64,000 nt of DNA from Pseudomonas fluorescens (lineage in GTDB: Bacteria; Pseudomonadota; Gammaproteobacteria; Pseudomonadales; Pseudomonadaceae), in NCBI RefSeq assembly GCF_000802965.1, contig NZ_JSAK01000007.1:26178-90177 (forward strand), written 5' to 3'. The notes beneath the pieces are model-generated. The model ran no database searches. It was not told where the DNA came from and saw nothing but the letters and a program-made list of their open reading frames with translations. Shown here in pieces: positions 1 through 9,400 of the stretch. Position 1 is the first letter of the stretch, and each line of letters starts with the position of its first letter. The position numbers and the translations under genes were made by a program.

Positions 1-1360
1 TGCTAGCGTTCCCCCCGTTATCAAAATACAGGGTGGTATCATTGACCTTCATGGTCATAGAACCACGCCAGGCATTCCCAGCCGCGTTAATAGTCCCGAT
101 ACTGGTCACGCCGTCCGTGATGGCAGCTATGTTGCTGCCGTAACAAGATATGTTAGTGCCACTAAGTGCGCCTTGTGCAGAGATATTACCGAGCGCACTG
201 ATATTAACCGCAGCGCTAAGACTAGCCAGAGTAAGGTTGGCATACGCTGCTAAACCTTGGTTGTACAGCCTGAATTCGTTAGCAGCCCTTAACTGAAGAC
301 TACCTGCGTACCCGCCCGGTTGATGGAATCCAAGCGTAGGAAACACCGTGTTAGCGGCGCCGTTCCCTTGAATTTCTACCCCTCCAGTAGAGAAGTCGTT
401 TCCTGAACCTGTCCCGATTATGTGGTTGGCGGAGATACCACCAGACACGTCACGACTTACTATCGTATTTGGGGTAGCAACGTAAACCGCTGTAATCCTC
501 GCCGAGTTGGCCAAGCTATTGAGCTGCCCTTGGACCTTTGCAAACGCACCCATTACCGTGTCAGTCGCTGCCACCGCCGTGTTGGTCCCGACCAGATAAC
601 CAGCAAGCACCGTCCCGCGGACATTAGTCGCAAAGTTACTGGCTACATCGCTGATCTGGCTCTGTAGCTTGCCCAGACTGGAGAGCACAGTGTCCGTTGC
701 TGTGATGACCGCGTTAGTAGCCGTCGAAAGGCCGGTCAGCGTGATCGCACGTACGTCTGTTGGTAGGTCGCGCCAGGTCTTGGTGCCGGCATAGAACTTG
801 TTCACCGTGTCCGCCACAACGGTCGGCTCTTTGCCGGCCAGTGCGTTGGTCACAGTGGCCGCGAAATTCGGGTCATTGCCCATGGCCGCGGCCAGTTCAT
901 TCAGCGTGTCCAGCGCCCCCGGTGCTGAGGCAATCAGGTTGGCAATCGCCGCCTGGACAAACGCTGTATTCGATGCCTGCTGGGAGTTGGTACCCAGTGC
1001 CGCTGTCGGCACCGTTGGAATCCCCGAGAACGCGGGACTAGCCAGATTGGCTTTACTGTCCAGCTGCGCCTGAAGATCACCCGCCGTCAGCGCCTGATAG
1101 CAGAAGGCAACGCCGGACCATGCCACCGCCGCGGTGCCTTCTTGCCCGCGCGTAACGCCGGTCAGTTGAAGGCCAGCGCGCGCGGTGTAACGGATGATCT
1201 CGACCTGACTCGGTTTGGTCGGGCTGTCGGCCAGGATCAGCACACCACCAGTAGTCGGTGGCAACTGAAACGGCGCTACTGCGGCAAGCACCGTGATCTC
1301 GGTGGCGGCCGCACTCAATGGCAGCGTCAGCTGGCACTGGACGAAGTTTGCATAGCTCAT
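1..1360 (-). CDS. Phage tail fibre protein, C-terminus cut by window edge
   Basis: The reading frame is open from the ATG at 1360 down to base 1, so the C-terminal receptor-binding end is outside the window. The start MSYANFVQCQLTLP is followed by a compact N-terminal domain (about residues 1-95) that should attach the fibre to the tail, then by a linker typical of phage fibres (SPAFSGIPTVPTAALGTNSQ, and later LDTLNELAAAMGNDPNFAA) and repeated T/N/A-rich segments consistent with a trimeric shaft. The start codon overlaps the stop of the upstream gene (ATGA at 1357-1360), so the two are translationally coupled. Family assignment rests on these fibre linker motifs. Host specificity cannot be read from the part present. 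Confidence 0.85.
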   Translation of the reverse strand, partial: MSYANFVQCQLTLPLSAAATEITVLAAVAPFQLPPTTGGVLILADSPTKPSQVEIIRYTARAGLQLTGVTRGQEGTAAVAWSGVAFCYQALTAGDLQAQLDSKANLASPAFSGIPTVPTAALGTNSQQASNTAFVQAAIANLIASAPGALDTLNELAAAMGNDPNFAATVTNALAGKEPTVVADTVNKFYAGTKTWRDLPTDVRAITLTGLSTATNAVITATDTVLSSLGKLQSQISDVASNFATNVRGTVLAGYLVGTNTAVAATDTVMGAFAKVQGQLNSLANSARITAVYVATPNTIVSRDVSGGISANHIIGTGSGNDFSTGGVEIQGNGAANTVFPTLGFHQPGGYAGSLQLRAANEFRLYNQGLAAYANLTLASLSAAVNISALGNISAQGALSGTNISCYGSNIAAITDGVTSIGTINAAGNAWRGSMTMKVNDTTLYFDNGGNAS

Positions 1361-1674
1361 TTGTCGCGCACCTTCACTTTGAATTCGACTTCTTTTTGGC
1401 GGTCTTGCTCGGTCACCACCACGCAGGTCACGATGTAATCCACATACTCGGTGCCCCCTCCAAGCCAAAGCTTGAAGCGCACCGGCTGATCCCCGAACAG
1501 GGTGTAATTCGGATGGGGGATCGGTCCGAGGATCAGTGTCGGAACGGGCTCGCTGGTGCTGCGGATCGTAATGTCCACCCGCTGGATGTCGTCGCCGGGT
1601 ACATCGCTAAACCACGCCGCCATGTCCACGTCGTAGTCGAGGACATCGTTCGGCTGTTTGGTAAATGTCGTCAC
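1357..1674 (-). CDS. Putative fibre-tail adaptor protein
   Basis: 105 residues, beginning MTTFTKQPNDVLDYDVDMA. It is predicted to be mostly beta, with no signal peptide or membrane segment. Small proteins of this type directly precede tail-fibre genes in many tailed phages and are annotated as fibre-tail adaptors or joining proteins; the match here is from the N-terminal KQPNDVLDYDVD pattern and from position. It overlaps the fibre gene by 4 bp and lies 10 bp downstream of the alanine-rich gene, in one late operon. An adaptor role is inferred from family pattern and context only. Confidence 0.55.
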   Translation of the reverse strand: MTTFTKQPNDVLDYDVDMAAWFSDVPGDDIQRVDITIRSTSEPVPTLILGPIPHPNYTLFGDQPVRFKLWLGGGTEYVDYIVTCVVVTEQDRQKEVEFKVKVRDK

Positions 1675-1683
1675 GGGGTGTCC

Positions 1684-2931
1684 TCATGCGGCTAGCAGCC
1701 GCACCTCCGAAGAAATGATTACAAGCCGCGAGAACGGGCCTTCGTAGTGGGTCCGGCTGAGCGGCGCAGGACCGACCTCATTAACCAGGTTGAATCCCGA
1801 TGCCGTCGCGGTGCCAAGTACCGAACCGCCACCAACACGATTTCGGACGGCCTCCGTGTCGACTGCCCGCCCCGTTGCTATCAGGGCCGCGCTGATGCGG
1901 ATCTCAGCGAGTGTCTGTACTGCGGTGGCCTTGGCCATAGCTGCTGACTGCGCCCCGAAGGTATGCCGCGCATCCGCCCGCACCTTCGCGGAAGCCGATG
2001 CACTGCCACGTACATTCGCGCTCAATTTGCACTTGCCCGTCGCAGTAGCTTTCGTCTGCCCCGGGGCACCGGTGACACCGGTCGCAATCACGAGGCCGTC
2101 GCCAACCAGGACCGCTTTTGGCGTGGCCGCACCCTTGCCACCGAACTGCTGCAACGCATAGCCCGAGGCCTGTGCTGCGCAATGCAGGGTTTGCAGTTGG
2201 TAAACGGTGGTGGTGCTGACCTTGGCGGTGGCCAAGCACACTGTGTTGCCTACCGCCTCGAACTCGCGAACGCCGGCGCGGGTAATTGCAGCGTCACCAA
2301 ACAACGCGGCTGTGGCCGCACCGTAGCCTTGTGCGCCCGCCGTGCGGAGAACGAAGCCGGTGACTTCCGCGGTGGCCAAACCGGAGCTCTTGGCACCGAT
2401 GAACGCCGTCGCCGTTGCTACACCAGCAGCGGATGCCAAGGTGTCGCCGACGCCGACGTGGTATGTCGTGCCCACGCCTTTGGCAATCGCCCGCGCCGGA
2501 ACACCATAGGCCAGTTGGTATACAAAGCCTTCGCCCTCGCCGGTCGCGTAGGACCACGCGGCCAAAGGCCGCGCCCGGGTCTTGCGATAAGCAACAGCGA
2601 CTGGAGTGAGGTACGCATGCGCTTCACCGGCGGCGAAGTAATCTGCCTTCGCATAGCCTGCAATCGAGGCAACTGCGGTGCCAAGCGCGGAACGTGCAAA
2701 GAAGCTGACATGCGCCCGACCAGTGACCGTGGCTTTCGCCGCTGCCACTTTCGCCGGTGGTACCACTGTCTTGAATGCGAGGGTAGAGCTCGTGGCACGG
2801 GCAATCGCCGCACCACTGAAAATCTTGCGAACCTCCGGGACAGCCGACGCTTGCGCGACGCACGCAGCGACGCCCGAGACCATAATCAGTCCCGAGAGTA
2901 CGCCACCAAATAACGACCGCCCGAAGACCAC
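1684..2931 (-). CDS. Alanine-rich predicted virion protein of unknown function
   Basis: 415 residues, very rich in Ala, Gly, Thr and Val, with many alternating patterns such as ATAxGxA and AxAKVxA along the whole length, which suggest a repetitive beta structure such as a stacked sheet or fibre-like fold. The N-terminus is hydrophobic (GVLSGLIMVSGVAACVAQA) and could be a signal or membrane anchor, although a Cys at the end of that stretch is not in a clean lipobox. It lies between two tail genes with 7-9 bp gaps, so it is very likely part of the virion or its assembly. I do not recognise the family. Confidence 0.6.
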   Translation of the reverse strand: MVFGRSLFGGVLSGLIMVSGVAACVAQASAVPEVRKIFSGAAIARATSSTLAFKTVVPPAKVAAAKATVTGRAHVSFFARSALGTAVASIAGYAKADYFAAGEAHAYLTPVAVAYRKTRARPLAAWSYATGEGEGFVYQLAYGVPARAIAKGVGTTYHVGVGDTLASAAGVATATAFIGAKSSGLATAEVTGFVLRTAGAQGYGAATAALFGDAAITRAGVREFEAVGNTVCLATAKVSTTTVYQLQTLHCAAQASGYALQQFGGKGAATPKAVLVGDGLVIATGVTGAPGQTKATATGKCKLSANVRGSASASAKVRADARHTFGAQSAAMAKATAVQTLAEIRISAALIATGRAVDTEAVRNRVGGGSVLGTATASGFNLVNEVGPAPLSRTHYEGPFSRLVIISSEVRLLAA

Positions 2932-2937
2932 TGCTTA

Positions 2938-3342
2938 TTAGGCCAGGGTGACGGTGAGCGAACCGACCGGGAACGACAACACGTCGGTCGGATCAAGAGT
3001 TTTCGGGTTCAGCATCGGCGCGTGATAGAGCAAGTTGCCAGAGTTCTGCGCGTCGAAAATACCCCAATGGGTGATGTTGACCTGCACGTCGACAATCGGT
3101 GGGAACACCAGGTTACGAGTATTGCTGGTCGCGCCGTTCGACGGTGCAGTAAAGCCATCCGACACCACAGTAGTGTGCGCGCGTTGGCGGACATACGAGC
3201 TGTCGTTCAGTTCGGCGCCGGTACCAGCATCGGTTGGGTCAGATTTGAACAACGCCACGTAGACGCTGCCGCCGGTGTAAGTGCCGCCGCGCAGGGTGGC
3301 ACTGACCAAAGTGTTTTCGAGGTAATCAGAAAAAGCCGACAT
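2938..3342 (-). CDS. Conserved phage tail/fibre-associated structural protein
   Basis: 134 residues from MSAFSDYLENTLVSATLRGG. The pattern SDYLEN...VYVALFKSDPTDAGTGAE...YVRQ is that of a small family found among tail genes of many siphoviruses and podoviruses (often labelled tail fibre or gp80-like protein). I chose the ATG at 3342 over an upstream ATG at 3354 because the family begins at MSAFSDYLEN. It is the first gene after an operator-promoter (3381-3400), so it heads the last late transcript: this gene, the alanine-rich gene, the adaptor and the fibre. Exact role in the tail is unknown. Confidence 0.6.
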   Translation of the reverse strand: MSAFSDYLENTLVSATLRGGTYTGGSVYVALFKSDPTDAGTGAELNDSSYVRQRAHTTVVSDGFTAPSNGATSNTRNLVFPPIVDVQVNITHWGIFDAQNSGNLLYHAPMLNPKTLDPTDVLSFPVGSLTVTLA

Positions 3343-3380
3343 CGCGCACTCCAAGTAAAGGAAGGCGCGACCGTGCGCAT

Positions 3381-3400
3381 ATTAATAGCAGTGCGTTTAT
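3381..3400 (-). promoter_or_regulatory. Operator-promoter 1 (tail gene operon)
   Basis: Read on the minus strand the site is ATAAACGCACTGCTATTAAT: the left half of the shared palindrome is intact and the right half is degraded, merging into a TATTAA-type -10 box. It lies 39 bp upstream of the start at 3342 and 7 bp before the giant virion gene ends at 3407. Confidence 0.55.
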
Positions 3401-3406
3401 TTTAGC

Positions 3407-6400
3407 TCATTTGAGCGCCCCAAACAGCGTTTTGTTTTGGCTCCAGATCGGGATCATCTGGCGCAATTTCTCACCGTCATCCTGCGCGCCGAACAGCATG
3501 TCCACTTTGCCCGCCACCGGAGAAATCGAGCCCCAGATACTCATGCCCCATTCCTGCTGCTGACGCAGGTTGCTCAAAAATTCCAATGGCCCAAGGCCGC
3601 CGGCGCGGCTGAAAGTCGCACTCAGGTATTCGAGACTGTCGGCGTATTCCTCACCGGGGCGGCCGTTGAGCCGACGCAGCCAGTCACGCAGCTCCAGCGA
3701 CGCAGCGGCCAGCGGCATCACTGCAATGCCGAAGATAATCGCCGGCATGGCGATCGCCACCGCCTGCCCGAACTGCTTGGGATCGAGGTGCTTCCAACGC
3801 TGACGCATTTCGCGATACATACCGCCGAGCACGGTGTCGCCATAGGTATAAAGAAAATGCTTCAGGTGCCAGGCCATCTTCAGGTAGGGATTGTTGCCCC
3901 AGTGGGTTGCCTGAAACTTGCTCGGATTAAGGGTCGCTTCGTTAACGAACTGGTTCAGCGCCTCGCCCATCTTGGCTGCTACCGCCTGCTGATCCGGTGC
4001 CAATTCCGGACTCCAGGCCGGGCGCCCTGCTGCATCCCACGCCAGCACAGAACCGGCATCGATGTTCAACTGGTTCAGCGCTGCATTATCGTTGTTCGCT
4101 GCCGCATTCAGCAGGTAACGCACGCCGATGCTGGTGGCCAAGGTGCGCGAGGTGCGGACGATGGCTTCGTTGCCGTTGAGGCGGAAGAACCAGCTCTGCA
4201 TCTTGCTGATCGTCGAGCTCTGGTACTGCTCACCCGTCATCTGCCACATGACCTGCTCCGACGCTTCGGACAGCACAATGCCCATGTCGCGGGCCAGTTG
4301 CTTGGCCTGCCGGTAGTCACCCACCGCATCGGCGATACCGACCTTTCCGCCGCCGCGAACCAGCGGCAGCGCCAGTTCCGGGATCGAGGCCACACCGGAG
4401 AATGCCAGCACGGTCATGCCGACCCAGCCGGTGATGAACTCTTGGGTGTTGCGCCACCAGCTCGGCATCGACTGCCCTGCCGGGTGACGACCCAGCGCCC
4501 CATTGACCAGCGCCATGACTTCCTGGGCCGCCGGTTCACCATGATCTTTGCGCACCTCATCGAGCAACGCGTGGAACTTGGTGTTCGGGCCGAACTTGGG
4601 CCGCACCTTACCGTCCACCGACTCGAACTCGCCCGCCACCGGGCCGCCGAACACAGACTCCCACGCCGCGCGTTTGCCCACCCCGTCGACCCAGTGGAAC
4701 AAGGCCGCATCGTGCTTTTTCAGCAGCCAGCCACCCTTCATCAACTGATCCAGGCCAACGGCCTCAACCAACTGGCGGGTCGTCTGGTGCACACCGACCG
4801 GCAGCCCCGGCGCGATCACGCCCTCCAGTACACCCGGGCCGTGCAGAATCCGGTCCACCATTTGCCGAACTTCAGTGGGCTCCAGCTTCAGCTTGTCCGC
4901 CAGCAATTGGCTGAACTCCGGCTGGCGATCGCCCACCATCTTGCGGTCGAAGGCCACCGGGGCAAAGTTTTGGCCCAGGTCTACCGAGCGCAGGCCGCTG
5001 CGCTTCGCTTCGGCCACCAGTGCATCGATGACTGTGCGGATCTTCTGGCCACCCGCCGTGGTTGGCCTGCCGGTATAGGCATCTTCGAACGCCGCCTGCA
5101 CCGCCAGATCGCGCTCCGCGCGCGAACCTTTGTGCTCCGAGTGCAGAGCGCCCAACAGGGCGTCGACCTGCGACATCATCCGGCCTTTAATCGCCCGGCT
5201 GCGCTGTTCCCAGCTCTGGCCAAGCACCGAAGGCGCGGCATTCGCTGGTTGGAACAACGCACGCGAAAGGGTCTCGTTGTAGCGAGCGATGCGGCTGTAG
5301 ACCATGCTGAACAACGGCGCAGCCTGTGGCAATACCCCTTTCTTCCAGAACGCATTGGCCCGAGTCTTGAGCAATTGCGTCTGCGCTGTAGCTGCACGCA
5401 CGTCCTGCGTACCAGAGGCATACCGCACCACATTCCACTGTACCGAGCGGCGCGCTTCCTGGACTGTGCCACCTACCAGCGGCCCCGGCGATTTCACCGC
5501 TTCGTATTGACCTGCGAACAGGCTCTTGGCGAAATTGCGGAACGCGGGATTGGTTTCTGCCGATGTGCCGATCAGCGTGGTCCAGACTTTTTTCAGGTGC
5601 TTGAGCAGCGAAACCAACACCTGATTGATCAGCCCGGCGTCCTCTTTGGTCAAGGTGTCGGCGTTCTCCATCACCGCCTTGGCAAATTGGTCAGCGAACC
5701 ACTCGTGCTGCAAGTGCTCGTTCGCATCCACCCCCACATCTGCCTTGATCGCTGCCAACAGCTCATCGTGGTGTTCAGTTTGCAGATCGTTCCACACCGT
5801 GTCCTTCACGACGTGGCCCAGTTCGTGCGCCAGATCAGCCAACTGATGCGCGCGGGCCATCGCCCCCTGACGCTCGGCGACCACCAGGTGCGCAACGCCG
5901 TCTTGCATGAAGTAGAACGAATCGCCACTGAGTGCACTGTCGCGTACCCGGTGCGCGGCACTGTCGTCCAGGTCCAGACGGCGGATCTCGCTGTCTACCG
6001 TGGCGCCTTTGCCCAGTACCATGACGCGCAGTTCCGGCAGCGGCACACCCACTTTGCGCAGTTGATTGATCAGGTCGCGGAAACGGGTGTCGGCCACACG
6101 ATCGGGGGCCTGTTTGGCAGTGAGCACTTTCGGGCGCTCCGTCGGCGACTTGGTCGAGGCCAATGTACCGGGGGCTTTGGCTTCTGCGATCAAGGCTTCC
6201 AGTCGGGCATCCTGCATACGGTCTTCAAGATCACCGATGGCCTCATCGCCGAAGCGCGATAAAGGGCCTTGGTCGTAGACATTGAATTCAGGGTCGATGT
6301 CGTTCAGCGACGACGCACCACGCCCGGGAGTGTCCACGCTGTCCGGGTCCTGCTGAATGCCGGCGGTGCGCTGCCCGCCACGCAGGGTATTCTCGATGGC

Positions 6401-9400
6401 ACGCGGGGTGGCCTCATCGCCCAGCTTGGCTGCAACGATCTGCTCATCAGTCGGTGCCTCACGCTTGGCACCGTCCGCCGCGAGTTGCGCCGATTCTTTG
6501 GCCAGTCGGGAACGCTCGCCCAGCAACGCTTTGTACTGGTTGAACGCCTCATCCACGGAGCCCTTGCCCGCTTTCAAGCGACCCAGTTGATCCACGGCGG
6601 CGCGCAGCGGCGCATTCACCTTGCGATCCGGTTTGCGGTAGTAGACCTGCCGACCCTCGGCCGTCATGTACTTTGCGCCGGTGAGCATCTGCCGCCACAA
6701 GGTGATGGCCTCACGCACCGACGGCAGGTGCATCGAGTCAGCCGCGTGGACTTCGAACTCGCTCGCCGCGTCGGCCAAGTCATCCGCCAAGGTGTCGATC
6801 TCGTTGGACAAGGTATCGAGGCGCTTCTGCACTTCGGCCTGGCGCAGCTTGGCATTGGACTCGGCACGGCGGTCGGCCAGAGCCTCACCAAAGGTCACCG
6901 CCCCGCCCGTCACCGGGTCGACGAAGATCACCAGGTCGTCCGGGATCTTGCGCACCACCGCACGCGGCGTGTCGCCCAGCGCATCGTGGGAGTTCTGTGC
7001 ACCGGTCATCAGCCGCGTGATATTTTCCAGCAGGTTGGCGGCCGCTTCCGCCGGGTTGCTCGGTGGACGCTCGCCGCCTTGGGCAAAATTGGCCAGCCCC
7101 ACGGCATCGATTACCCGACCGAACATGGTGCCGTCGAACATCGGCAGGGCCAGCAGGTTCTTGCCGGCAAAGCGCTGAGTGATGGTCTTGGCCAGCGCAT
7201 TGCCGAATTCCAGCGCCTTCAGTTGCTCAGCCGATGGCAGCACGGCCAGTGTCCAACCGCGCACCGCCAAGGCCGACATACGCCCGAAGAACGTCGCATC
7301 AGATCCTGCTTGCTCGCCCAGGATCATGCCTTCGTGTTCGTTGACCGCCACGCTGTCACCGCGTCCGGCATCGTGGCCTTTGGTGGTGGCCGTCAATTGA
7401 CGCTCACCAGAGCTCTGGTCTTCGTACAGCGTTACCAGTGAAAGGTCATCCAGCGCCGTGGTGCTGGCCATACGCTGCAAGGTGTCTACCAGCCCACGGA
7501 TCGCACCGTCAGGGTTGGTGGCCAAGGCCTTCATGGTCGCCTGCAAATTCTCCTGATCGGTCGCCGCGAGATCATTCTGCCGGGACAGCACAGTCAGCAG
7601 CCCACGCGCGGCACGCCCATCGGTGTTTTTCACCAGTTGCTGCATGCCCCGCGCGACATCCAGCGACTGGCCGGCGGCCTTGGTCATCAGCTCATCAGTC
7701 ACGCCGGCGGCTTTTGCCACGGCATTAATCAGCGGCCCAGCTTCCATACGCGGGTCCAACTGCACCGCCGCATTGATCAGGCCGCCCAGTTGCCGCGCCG
7801 TGCGCAAGGTACTCGACTCTTGCTCGGACAAAACCGGCACTGCCTCCGGCTCACCGGCCTTGACGATTTTGGCCAGCGCTTCCATGTACAGTGACACACC
7901 CGAAGGCCAGCCATTCTTGGCCTTATCGCTCAGTGGGGTCGCAGCCACCAACTGGAGCAGGCGAGCGTCTTCGGAATCGAGCACGGACGGATCAAACTCA
8001 ACGGTGCCGACGGTCTCGTGGGTGCCCTCCTCGTCACTGTCATCCATACGGCTCTTGCCAATACCGTAAGCGGCTTTTTCTGCCACAGCGTCATGCAACA
8101 AGGACAGGAACGATTCGCGGTTTTTGCCACCGACATCGATGTCCATGTTCTTCAGCGTCTGCTCCAGCAGAACGCGCTCGCCGTTTGGTTGTTTCTCGAT
8201 GGCGCTCTCGATGTGATCCCGGTTGCCGACCTCGCCCTCGGGGGTGGCAATCAACCGGCGCAGCAACGGTGTGTTGAACACGGCATCACGAATCACATCA
8301 GGCTGCGCTTTCTGTGCAGCAGCTGGTGGTGCGGAATCCAGATCCACCGCCGGGGTGGGAAGCGCTGTCGGGGTAGAGCTGCGGGTCTTAATCGCCTCGC
8401 GCAAAGCACCCAAGGCCACGCCGCCCTCGTGCTTCAGCTCGAAGGCGCGCTGGATCTTCTGCGCCTCAGTTGCTGGCAACTGATCCACGGCTTTGGCAAA
8501 CGCCGCCGGGCTGCCAAACTTGTCGGTCACCAGCTCGTTGAAGCGATCGTGCAGCAGGTCGCGGCCACGGATCACACTGCGCGAGTCATAGTATTCACGG
8601 GTCAGTTCCGCCGGCGGGACATCCAGCAGCTCGGCCAGCGGTTCCAGCGAATCGAGCCGGCGCTGTTTGTTGCCGGGTACCGATGCTTTCAACCCGCCTT
8701 TGGCACGGTCGAGCACTGCCTCGCCCAAACCGGTTTTGACGTAGTGCTTGAGGTCGATGCCGAGCTCTGCCGCTTGGGCCAGATCCTCGCTCATGTCGCG
8801 CGGTGCCGCTTTGGCTTTCGCGGCCTGCTCGATCTTGCCCTCTTCGGTCCGACGCGCGATCACCTGCTCCGGAGTGGTTTCAACGATGCTGGCTTCGGGA
8901 AACTGCTGTTTGTAGCGCTCAGCAACCTGGGCGGCCATGGATTTGCCGACCAATTGCTCACCGACCACCGCGCCATCGGCGGTATGGGCCTGGACGACCA
9001 CTGCCCCAGCTGGGTCGGCCATCGCCTCTGCCTTGGTCTGGGCAAACCCCAGCAGGCGCTGGTTGTCGGCTTCAGTCGGTGCCACCGGCGCAGCATCGAG
9101 CTCAGCCTGGGTATTGGCGACCTGTACATGCCCGCCATCGATGACCCGGGCCACTTTGCCCGCTTTCTGTGCCACCTGCATTGCGGCGTCGGCGTTCTCC
9201 GCCGTGAAGTGGCGCAGCTGGCCCTCGGGAATCTGCTGGATCTGCGCATGCAGGTCTTTCAGCGGCTCGGCGGCCGTAGCAGTCACATTGTCATTCGCCT
9301 GGCCGGTGTAATCCGCCGCCGATGCTACACCTCCCACGGTGCTCACGGCGCCTTTGACACCCGCACCCGCCACCGCACCTTTGAGGCCCGCGTCGATGAT

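Noticed and set aside
3437..6262. 941-residue open frame on the plus strand
   Set aside because: It is antisense to the 2434-residue virion gene, without Shine-Dalgarno or domain; long antisense frames are common in GC-rich genes.
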